In this document: positions 1 to 5,297 of the stretch, one piece after another
Position numbering within the stretch: position 1 is the stretch's first letter
Layout: each line of letters opens with the position of its first letter
Assembly: GCA_003601875.1 (NCBI GenBank)
Contig: PIYF01000053.1
Coordinates: 1-5,932 of the forward strand
DNA from: Candidatus Bathyarchaeota archaeon
GTDB taxonomy: Archaea; Thermoproteota; Bathyarchaeia; Bathyarchaeales; Bathycorpusculaceae
DNA length: 5,932 nucleotides
Direction of reading: 5' to 3'
Program-made: the position numbers and the translations under genes
The notes under the pieces: model-generated
Told to the model about the DNA's origin: nothing
The model's input: only the letters and a program-made list of their open reading frames with translations
Database searches by the model: none

Positions 1-2274
1 AGGCTAAGCATTCGAAAAAATGAAGAGTTTTTCTATAATATAGTTGAAAACTCCCATGAAGGCATAGTTATAATTAATGATAAATTCAGGTTTATGTATG
101 TAAACCGGAAAGTTAGCCAAATACTTGGTTATCCAAAGGATGAACTTATAGGACAAGATTTCAGAAAATTTCTTGACAAGGAAAACAGAGGAATAGTTGA
201 AAATTTTTACTTACTAAGACAAAGAGGGAAAGAAGCACCTGAAGCTTATAAAATCAAGATTGTTCGAAAAGATGGAGAAAAAAGAGACGTTGAAGTGAGA
301 GCTACTGTTATTAGAGATTGTGAAGGAAAACCTAAGACTATAGGACATTTACTTGACATAACTGAGCATAAACGTTTAGAAGGAAAACTATCAGCCCTAA
401 ATATTCATGGACAAAAACTGAACATGGCTGAAAACATAAAAGAAATTTACAAGTTAACCTTGGACATTATGGAGAAAACTTTAGGATTTAGATATGCTTC
501 AATTCTCATGGTGAAAGGAAAAAATCTTCAAGTAGAAGCTTACCGTGGACACATCACACCCACACTTATTCTTCCATTAGACGGGGAAAGAGGGGTAACT
601 GTTAAAGCAGCAAAAACTGGTAAACCAATTATAATATCTGACATAAGGAAAGAGAAATCCTATGTTATAGGAAAACCTGGAATGCTTTCTGAACTAGCCG
701 TTCCAATTAAAATTGGAAAGGAAGTTTTAGGCGTACTAAACGTTGAAACTGATAGGCTTAACGCTTTTAATCAAGATGACTTAAAACTTCTTGAAATATT
801 AGCTTCTCACGTGGCAATTGCAATATTGAACTTTAGAAGAAAGAATGAATTAAGGGAAATTTCTGAAAAATTAGCAAACTTAATGAAATGCTCCACAAAA
901 ATTATGCATATCCGAAACATGCATACAAGACTAAAGACTATAGCAGAGGCTATTCGAAAATTTGGGTGGAGAAGAGTTGTAATTTCATTAAGAGATGAAA
1001 ACTTGGAAATAACGGATCAGGTTACATCAGGCCTCACAGAAGATGAAGTTAAATTGTTGTGGGAGCGAAGAGCCCCTGGTCATGTGTGGCGTGAACGGTT
1101 AGGTCCAAAGTTTGAAAAATTCAGGATAGGAGAATTTTACTATCTTCCATGGCGAGACCCATGGGTTAGAGAACACGTCCACGGAGTTCCACCTGATGTT
1201 CCATTAGAAAAAGCAACAACCTATTGGGGTGTTCCCAGCAAGCTCTCTCCAGAGGAGATGGTTGATTGGCATCCTCAAGACATGATTTATGCTCCCCTTC
1301 GAACACCAGAAGGAAAAATAGTTGGCATATTAAGTATGGATGATCCTGTGGATGGTAGGAGACCGACAAAGGAGAAGCTTGCACCTTTAGAGCTTTTCCT
1401 TCATCAAGCAGCAATAACAATTGAAAATGCTAAGCTTATAAACGATTTGAAAACTGCAAGGAAACAACTTGAAACTTATGCGAAAGAGCTTGAACTTAAG
1501 GTTAAGGAGAGAACTCGACAGTTAGAAGAATCCCATAAAAAGCTTTTGAAAGCGCAGAGGTTAGCAGTCATAGGTGAATTAGCAGGCATGATTGGACATG
1601 ACCTACGCAATCCCTTAACAAGCATATCAGGAGCAGTATACTATTTGAAAAAGAAGCTAAGTTCACAGCTTAATGACGAGTTAGGAGAAATGATTGAACT
1701 TATAGAAAAAAATATTGCATATTCTAACAAAATTATAAACGATCTTTTAGATTATTCAAGAGAAGTTGTTCTTGAACCTTCCTTAACAACTCCAAGTAAA
1801 CTTATAAAAGAATCCCTTTCCATGGTGAAAATCCCTGAAAATATACAAGTTTTGAACCTAACGGAAAATAAGCCTAAAATGCAGGTTGATGTAGGTAAAA
1901 TAAAAAGAGTTTTTTCAAACATTATCAAGAACGCTGTTGACGCTATGCCTGAAGGTGGAAAACTCATAATAAAAAGCTTAAAAACCAACGATAACGTCAA
2001 GTTTACTTTTACAGACACAGGAATAGGTATGTCAAAGGAAACATTAAGCAAACTTTGGACCCCTCTCTTCACAACCAAACCGAAAGGAATGGGGTTTGGC
2101 TTACCAATCTGTAAAAGGTTTGTGGAAGCCCATGAAGGCTCTATAACCGTGAAAAGCACTCTAAATAAGGGAACAACATTCACGGTTACTCTTCCAATAA
2201 AACTTAAAAAAGGAGGTGAAAAAATATGGGTGAAAAATCCAGAATCCTCATTGTTGACGACGACGAAAACATAA
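1..2274 (+). CDS. Multi-sensor histidine kinase (PAS-GAF-GAF-HisKA-HATPase_c), 5' truncated by window edge
   Basis: This soluble sensor histidine kinase should autophosphorylate on a histidine and pass the phosphate to the response regulator encoded next. The frame is open from base 1. The first internal ATG (94) falls inside the PAS domain, after the core motif VENSHEGIVIIN, so the gene starts left of the window. Numbering visible codons from base 1: PAS/PAC about 9-125 (ending in LLDIT), a GAF domain about 140-278, a second Trp-rich GAF-like domain about 300-475, and a coiled coil about 480-520. HisKA has the H-box GHDLRNPL with phospho-acceptor His533. HATPase_c has an N-box (Asn644), G1 DTGIG (Asp672) and G2 GMGFGL (about 696-701). 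No membrane helix is visible, so sensing is probably cytoplasmic; the ligands are unknown. All catalytic motifs look intact. The last 16 codons overlap the next gene. Confidence 0.93.
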   Translation, partial: RLSIRKNEEFFYNIVENSHEGIVIINDKFRFMYVNRKVSQILGYPKDELIGQDFRKFLDKENRGIVENFYLLRQRGKEAPEAYKIKIVRKDGEKRDVEVRATVIRDCEGKPKTIGHLLDITEHKRLEGKLSALNIHGQKLNMAENIKEIYKLTLDIMEKTLGFRYASILMVKGKNLQVEAYRGHITPTLILPLDGERGVTVKAAKTGKPIIISDIRKEKSYVIGKPGMLSELAVPIKIGKEVLGVLNVETDRLNAFNQDDLKLLEILASHVAIAILNFRRKNELREISEKLANLMKCSTKIMHIRNMHTRLKTIAEAIRKFGWRRVVISLRDENLEITDQVTSGLTEDEVKLLWERRAPGHVWRERLGPKFEKFRIGEFYYLPWRDPWVREHVHGVPPDVPLEKATTYWGVPSKLSPEEMVDWHPQDMIYAPLRTPEGKIVGILSMDDPVDGRRPTKEKLAPLELFLHQAAITIENAKLINDLKTARKQLETYAKELELKVKERTRQLEESHKKLLKAQRLAVIGELAGMIGHDLRNPLTSISGAVYYLKKKLSSQLNDELGEMIELIEKNIAYSNKIINDLLDYSREVVLEPSLTTPSKLIKESLSMVKIPENIQVLNLTENKPKMQVDVGKIKRVFSNIIKNAVDAMPEGGKLIIKSLKTNDNVKFTFTDTGIGMSKETLSKLWTPLFTTKPKGMGFGLPICKRFVEAHEGSITVKSTLNKGTTFTVTLPIKLKKGGEKIWVKNPESSLLTTTKT
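2211..2219 (+). promoter_or_regulatory. Strong Shine-Dalgarno site inside the kinase gene
   Basis: AGGAGGTGA is a near-complete match to the anti-Shine-Dalgarno sequence. It lies 6 nt before the ATG at 2226 and within the last codons of the kinase. It fixes the response-regulator start and suggests that the regulator is translated by coupled or independent internal initiation. Confidence 0.85.
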
Positions 2275-2696
2275 GGAAAGTGTTAACAAAAATTTTAGAG
2301 GATGAAGGATACCTAGTGGAGGCTGTTGGCACAGCAAAAGAAGCCATAAGAATAACGAAAAAGAAATTCTACAATTTAGCCTTAATAGACATTCGACTGC
2401 CAGACATGGAGGGCGTCAAACTTTTAACAAAAATCAAAGACACAGTTCCAAAAATGCGGAAAATAATTATCACAGGTTATCCGACCCTAAACAACGCCAT
2501 AGAAGCAGTGAACAAAGGTGCAGACGCCTACATCTTGAAACCTTTCAACTTGGACGACGTATTAAAAATAATAAGTGAACAACTGAAAAAACAGAAAGAA
2601 GAAAAGAAATACAGTCAAGAAAAAGTTGCAGAATTCATTGAAGCCAGAGTTAAAGAAATAGAATCGGAAAAAATTTCAGTTCAAAATAAGGAATAA
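2226..2696 (+). CDS. Response regulator: receiver domain with short charged helical tail, no DNA-binding domain
   Basis: This is a CheY-like receiver protein of 156 aa, the probable phosphorylation target of the upstream kinase. The receiver domain covers residues 5-120. The strand-1 motif ILIVDDDE supplies acidic-pocket residues Asp11/Asp12; the phospho-acceptor is Asp55 in ALIDIRLPDMEG. Thr83 (IITGYP) and Lys105 (YILKPF) complete the switch. Residues 121-156 are a Lys/Glu-rich, probably helical tail with no HTH, GGDEF or other output domain. It probably acts by protein-protein contact, or as a phosphorelay intermediate to a protein outside the window. The ATG at 2226 is supported by the Shine-Dalgarno site 6 nt upstream. 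The gene overlaps the kinase by 49 bp in a different frame, a compact bicistron. The downstream target is not shown by the sequence. Confidence 0.92.
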   Translation: MGEKSRILIVDDDENIRKVLTKILEDEGYLVEAVGTAKEAIRITKKKFYNLALIDIRLPDMEGVKLLTKIKDTVPKMRKIIITGYPTLNNAIEAVNKGADAYILKPFNLDDVLKIISEQLKKQKEEKKYSQEKVAEFIEARVKEIESEKISVQNKE

Positions 2697-2737
2697 ACAG
2701 TTTAATCAATCAAATTTCCCAATTCTTTAAATATTTT

Positions 2738-2745
2738 CTATAAAT
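2738..2745 (+). promoter_or_regulatory. Possible TATA element for the ChrB-domain/MFS operon
   Basis: The 113-bp gap between the response regulator and the ChrB-domain gene is very AT-rich. CTATAAAT lies about 65 bp before the ATG at 2810, and a second candidate, TTTAAATA, is at 2726-2733. With normal archaeal spacing the first would start transcription near 2765-2770. That leaves a leader of about 40 nt, consistent with the Shine-Dalgarno-like GAGGGTG at 2799-2805. AT-rich gaps yield such matches by chance, so support is weak. Confidence 0.3.
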
Positions 2746-2809
2746 CATTAGGTAGATTCAATAGTTTTATTAGATTAATGTTTGTATAAGGTTTAAAAGA
2801 GGGTGCAAA

Positions 2810-3322
2810 ATGAAATGGGTTACACGGGAATTTGTTCATGTTGATAGAACAGCTTGTCCATGGCTTATTAAAAAATTTATCGACCCAGAGGCAGAATTTA
2901 TTTTCGTGCCAACCGAGAAAATTGAAGAAGTTGCAAAAAATCAGGGAGCAATACCATTTGACGCTCCAGGAGTTAAGCTTGGCCATCATAATGGGAAATG
3001 TAGTTTTGAAACCATAATAGAAGAGTATAAACTTGAAGATCCAGTGCTCCATGAACTCGCAAAAATCGTTCATTCAGCAGACACTCGTGATAAAGAGTTG
3101 GCTCCTGAAGGGATAGGATTGGATGCAATAATGACTGGAGCCAGATTCAATGCGAAAGACGATTTTGAAGCAGTGGAAAAAGCAGTTTATGTTTATGATG
3201 CCCTCTACAGCTACTGTAAATATAAGCTGCTTCGTGAAAAATATAAGAATGAACTTGAAAAGATGAATAGAAAACAGCAAAGAGAATTTTTAATAAAGAA
3301 AATGCAGGAAAAACTTGAATAG
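2810..3322 (+). CDS. Chromate-resistance ChrB C-terminal-type domain protein
   Basis: A 170-aa protein with the pattern of the ChrB C-terminal domain family (Pfam Chrome_Resist). N-terminal motif: TREFVHVDRTACPWL (residues 5-19, with His10, Asp12, Arg13, Cys16), then FIDPEAEFIFVP. Middle motif: FDAPG, His59-His60, Cys64 and Glu67 in GKCSFE. Then IVHSADTRD (His88, Asp91), and GLDAIMTGAR at 103-112. The conserved His/Cys/Asp/Glu residues suggest a metal or oxyanion site (inference). The N-terminal DNA-binding part of full-length bacterial ChrB regulators is absent, so this is probably not a repressor. The ATG at 2810 follows GAGGGTG by 4 nt. A transporter follows in the same frame after the TAG stop, so both may act in export or detoxification. 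The true substrate is unknown; chromate is only the family's name-giving ligand. Confidence 0.86.
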   Translation: MKWVTREFVHVDRTACPWLIKKFIDPEAEFIFVPTEKIEEVAKNQGAIPFDAPGVKLGHHNGKCSFETIIEEYKLEDPVLHELAKIVHSADTRDKELAPEGIGLDAIMTGARFNAKDDFEAVEKAVYVYDALYSYCKYKLLREKYKNELEKMNRKQQREFLIKKMQEKLE

Positions 3323-3409
3323 GCATTCCTAAAAGTTAAGCAGCGGGAATCTACACTGATAAATTCACAGAAAAATATTAGAAACGCTATTTTTTGGGCA
3401 GTCTGCCTA
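3323..3409 (+). other. Open in-frame stretch joining the ChrB-domain stop to the MFS gene
   Basis: After the TAG at 3320-3322 the same frame stays open for 29 codons into the transporter. Its translation ends NIRNAIFWAVCL, which looks like the cytoplasmic lead-in and first half of MFS helix 1. The stretch contains no ATG, GTG or TTG codon in frame; the candidate weak initiators are CTG (3356), ATA (3359) and ATT (3377, 3389). No clear Shine-Dalgarno site precedes any of them. The real transporter N-terminus therefore probably lies here. Codons CGG and CTG in its first half look less typical of this genome than those in the second half, which fits a start near 3356-3377. Confidence 0.6.
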
Positions 3410-4558
3410 ATGGGAGCACTTGCAATTCTAAGCTCCACCATGTCAAAAAATCCTGTCCTACCAATATTCGCTGAAAGCCTCCAAACCCCAGAGGGCTTTT
3501 GGACGGGGTTCGTCGCCGTTGCCTCCACAATCCCGGGAATACTAATTAGTTTACCTGCTGGTTCTCTATCAGATATTCTTGGAAGAAGAAAAGTTCTATT
3601 GGTTTCCAGTTTTATCTTCGCTTCAGCACCATTTCTTTATCTTTTAATAAACTCTTGGTGGCAACTCATCCTAGTACGCTTTTATCATGGATTCGCAACA
3701 GGAATGTTCGTTCCAGTTGCAGAAGCACTCATAGCCGAAACCTTTCCAACTAAGAGAGGTGAAAGAATATCACTTTTCTCTTCCATTACAATAATTGGAA
3801 GAACAATAGCACCAATCCTTGGAGGCTTCATCTTATTCGCAACAAACAACAATTTTCACAGCTTATACTTAGCTGTGGGAGCCGCTGGAGTAACAGCCTT
3901 CATCACAGCCTTACCATTCTTAAAAAGAAAAAATGTTGAAAATAAAAAATTTAAGGAAAAGGCAACTGTTCTAAGAGATGTACTTAAAGGATGGAAAAAA
4001 ATCGCTGAAACTCCAGGTGTTCTAACTGTTGGTTTTGTTGAAGCCAGCCAATATTATACTTATGGTTCTGTGGAATTCTTTCTTGTCAAATACATGGAGA
4101 ACGTTGCCAATTTAAACTCTTTTTTGCAGGGAATTATTATGGCATGCATTCTCATCGCAGTTACAATTTCAAAACCTTACTTTGGCAGAGTATCTGACAG
4201 AATTGGAAGGAAAATTCCAATAATTACTGGATGTATAATTAGCGGTGTTCCATTAGCCTTTATTCCTTTCTCCACAGAATTTTCAGTTTTACTTTTGATA
4301 GCGATACTTTATGGTTTAGGCTTCTCCTTAGTGACTTCCTCAACACCAGCCCTAGCAAGTGAACTTGTACCGATAAAGGTTGTAGGTGCAGCCATTGGTT
4401 TTTTAAGCACCATTATGGATGTGGGGCAAACCCTTGGACCAATAATTTGCAGTTTCATATTGATTACAATTTTAGGTTATAAAGGATTATTCTTCTCCTT
4501 AACCATCGTACTATTATCCTCATGCATCTTATTCCTAAAATCTCTAAAACACAATTAA
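3410..4558 (+). CDS. Major facilitator superfamily transporter, probable efflux pump; N-terminus probably begins upstream
   Basis: An integral membrane protein of 382 aa from this ATG, with about 12 hydrophobic helices in a 6+6 arrangement. MFS motif A is clear in the loop after helix 2 (GSLSDILGRRK, residues 51-61, Asp55). A second-half counterpart, GRVSDRIGRK, lies near residues 259-268. A charged cytoplasmic loop of about 30 residues after helix 6 (near 171-200) separates the halves. The look is that of proton-driven drug or metabolite exporters; the substrate cannot be read from the sequence. The ATG at 3410 is the only standard start available, but it has no ribosome site and falls inside helix 1, because the matching upstream residues RNAIFWAVCL are in frame. 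The start is therefore probably near 3356, or the gene is joined to the ChrB-domain gene by TAG read-through. Probably co-transcribed with that gene. Confidence 0.88.
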   Translation: MGALAILSSTMSKNPVLPIFAESLQTPEGFWTGFVAVASTIPGILISLPAGSLSDILGRRKVLLVSSFIFASAPFLYLLINSWWQLILVRFYHGFATGMFVPVAEALIAETFPTKRGERISLFSSITIIGRTIAPILGGFILFATNNNFHSLYLAVGAAGVTAFITALPFLKRKNVENKKFKEKATVLRDVLKGWKKIAETPGVLTVGFVEASQYYTYGSVEFFLVKYMENVANLNSFLQGIIMACILIAVTISKPYFGRVSDRIGRKIPIITGCIISGVPLAFIPFSTEFSVLLLIAILYGLGFSLVTSSTPALASELVPIKVVGAAIGFLSTIMDVGQTLGPIICSFILITILGYKGLFFSLTIVLLSSCILFLKSLKHN

Positions 4559-4657
4559 ACGTAAACAAATTTATAGAGAATTAAAAGCCTTCGAGTTTAA
4601 ACGGCTTAAATTTTCCAGCTTTTCAATTTACAACTTTATATCTCACCATTTCTCGTT

Positions 4658-4752
4658 ACATGTCTAATTACGTTTTCTAACATGTCAAAAACTACATGAA
4701 AGACGGATTTGAATTTCCTGGAGGGTACTCAATTTTGTATATTTCTGACATG
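4658..4752 (+). repeat. Repeated CATGTC words in the spacer upstream of nrdR
   Basis: ACATGTC occurs at 4658-4664 and again at 4680-4686, 22 bp apart (about two helical turns). A partial ACATG is at 4694-4698, and the reverse complement GACATG is at 4747-4752. They sit in the 4559-4850 spacer, which otherwise shows only AT-rich sequence before the NrdR boxes. They could bind a regulator, but short words like these also recur by chance. Confidence 0.3.
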
Positions 4753-4798
4753 CCACATCAATTTATTTTAATTCTATTCGTGGAAAGGTTAGATATAT

Positions 4799-4814
4799 AC
4801 CCTATATATAGTGT
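4799..4814 (+). promoter_or_regulatory. NrdR box 1 (distal operator)
   Basis: ACCCTATATATAGTGT matches the published bacterial NrdR-box consensus, acaCwAtATaTwGtgt as I recall it, at 15 of 16 positions. Its core CTATATATAG (4802-4811) is a perfect 10-bp palindrome centred at 4806.5. It lies 37-52 bp upstream of the nrdR start. Confidence 0.83.
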
Positions 4815-4821
4815 TTATAAG
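4814..4821 (+). promoter_or_regulatory. TATA-like core promoter element of nrdR-nrdD
   Basis: TTTATAAG lies between the two NrdR boxes. Archaeal spacing of about 26 bp from the TATA centre would start transcription near 4843-4845, giving an almost leaderless nrdR mRNA. The alternative TATATATA at 4803-4810, inside box 1, would start transcription near 4833, inside box 2. In either case repressor bound to the boxes would cover the TATA element, the start site, or both. Confidence 0.45.
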
Positions 4822-4831
4822 TTAGTTTGAT

Positions 4832-4845
4832 ACACTATATAGTGA
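4832..4845 (+). promoter_or_regulatory. NrdR box 2 (proximal operator), core shorter by one TA step
   Basis: This box contains the perfect 12-bp palindrome CACTATATAGTG (4833-4844), centred at 4838.5. It carries both outer arms of the NrdR consensus (ACAC and GTG) but its central core is 2 bp shorter than that of box 1. The centre-to-centre distance to box 1 is 32 bp, about three helical turns, as in bacterial tandem NrdR boxes. It ends 5 nt before the nrdR ATG, so it also overlaps any ribosome-binding sequence. Confidence 0.8.
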
Positions 4846-4850
4846 TTAAA

Positions 4851-5297
4851 ATGAAATGTCCATACTGCGGTTCAGAGAACATCAAAACTCTTGAAACTAG
4901 GGATTCGCCAAACAATGTTATTAGGAGACGTAAGGAATGTCTTAACTGTGGTAGAAGATTTACAACTTATGAATACATAGAAACTGTTGAGCTTATGGTG
5001 AAAAAGAAGGATGGTAGAATTGAACGTTTTGACCTAAACAAGATTGTTAGAGGTTTACAGAAGGCTTGTGAGAAAAGACCCATAACAATGGAGCAGATTA
5101 ACGATTTAGCTGAACATGTTAGATATGATTTAATGATGAAAGGCAAGGATGAAGTTTCATCCAAAGAAATTGGAGATTTGGTTATGAAATATTTGAAAAA
5201 TCTTGACCGTATAGCCTACATACGTTTTGCTTCCGTTTATAAGGAGTTTAAGGAACCTGAAGATTTTCAACGTGCCATTCAAGAGGTGAGAAGATGA
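4851..5297 (+). CDS. nrdR: Transcriptional repressor NrdR (zinc ribbon + ATP-cone)
   Basis: NrdR represses ribonucleotide reductase genes and senses ATP/dATP through its ATP-cone. The 148-aa length is normal for the family. The start MKCPYCGS is the canonical NrdR N-terminus. A zinc ribbon is formed by Cys3-Cys6 and Cys30-Cys33, with the DNA-contact motif IRRRKEC before the second pair and GRRFTTYE after it. The ATP-cone spans about 46-136: KKDGRIERFD, the family motif CEKRPIT, the stretch EIGDLVMKYLKNLD, and near the end AYIRFASVYKEF. An in-frame TTG at 4827 would add eight residues translated from the operator, so it is rejected in favour of the ATG at 4851. Two NrdR boxes just upstream indicate autoregulation. 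The TGA overlaps the ATG of nrdD, so both genes are co-expressed. NrdR is widespread in bacteria but patchy in archaea, so its presence here may reflect transfer. Confidence 0.96.
   Translation: MKCPYCGSENIKTLETRDSPNNVIRRRKECLNCGRRFTTYEYIETVELMVKKKDGRIERFDLNKIVRGLQKACEKRPITMEQINDLAEHVRYDLMMKGKDEVSSKEIGDLVMKYLKNLDRIAYIRFASVYKEFKEPEDFQRAIQEVRR
5283..5289 (+). promoter_or_regulatory. Shine-Dalgarno site for nrdD inside nrdR
   Basis: GAGGTGA lies 4 nt before the ATG at 5294 and within the final codons of nrdR. It fixes the nrdD start and supports translational coupling through the ATGA overlap. Confidence 0.8.

Noticed and set aside
94..96. ATG at 94 as the start of the histidine kinase
   Set aside because: The frame is open to base 1, and the residues before this ATG are a clear PAS-domain beginning, so the start is outside the window.
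1166..1420. Minus-strand open frame opposite the second GAF-like domain
   Set aside because: No ribosome site or known motif, and fully contained in the kinase gene.
1752..2183. Minus-strand open frame of 143 codons opposite the kinase catalytic domain
   Set aside because: It lies opposite intact HisKA/HATPase motifs and has no recognisable motif of its own, so it is a shadow of the real gene.
2697..2760. AT-rich gap after the response regulator as a T-run terminator
   Set aside because: Short T stretches are present but are not distinguishable from the AT-rich background and a possible promoter.
2738..3528. Several minus-strand open frames and one short +2 frame across the ChrB-domain gene and the MFS start
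   Set aside because: They are short, rich in Phe/Cys/Leu as expected from antisense reading of AT-rich coding DNA, and conflict with the well-supported + strand genes.
4585..4607. Hairpin AAGCC...GGCTT followed by AAATTTT after the MFS gene, as a terminator
   Set aside because: Only a 5-bp stem with a 13-nt loop and no proper T-run; too weak to call.
4827..4829. TTG at 4827 as an earlier nrdR start
   Set aside because: It would translate the NrdR box into eight residues that NrdR proteins lack; the ATG at 4851 gives the canonical MKCPYCG start.
4696..4830. 44-codon open frame on the + strand (ATG 4696 to TGA 4830)
   Set aside because: It runs through NrdR box 1 and the promoter, has no clear ribosome site, and has no recognisable protein features; probably chance.
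4967..5164. Minus-strand open frame opposite nrdR
   Set aside because: It lies opposite the conserved ATP-cone of nrdR and has no independent support.
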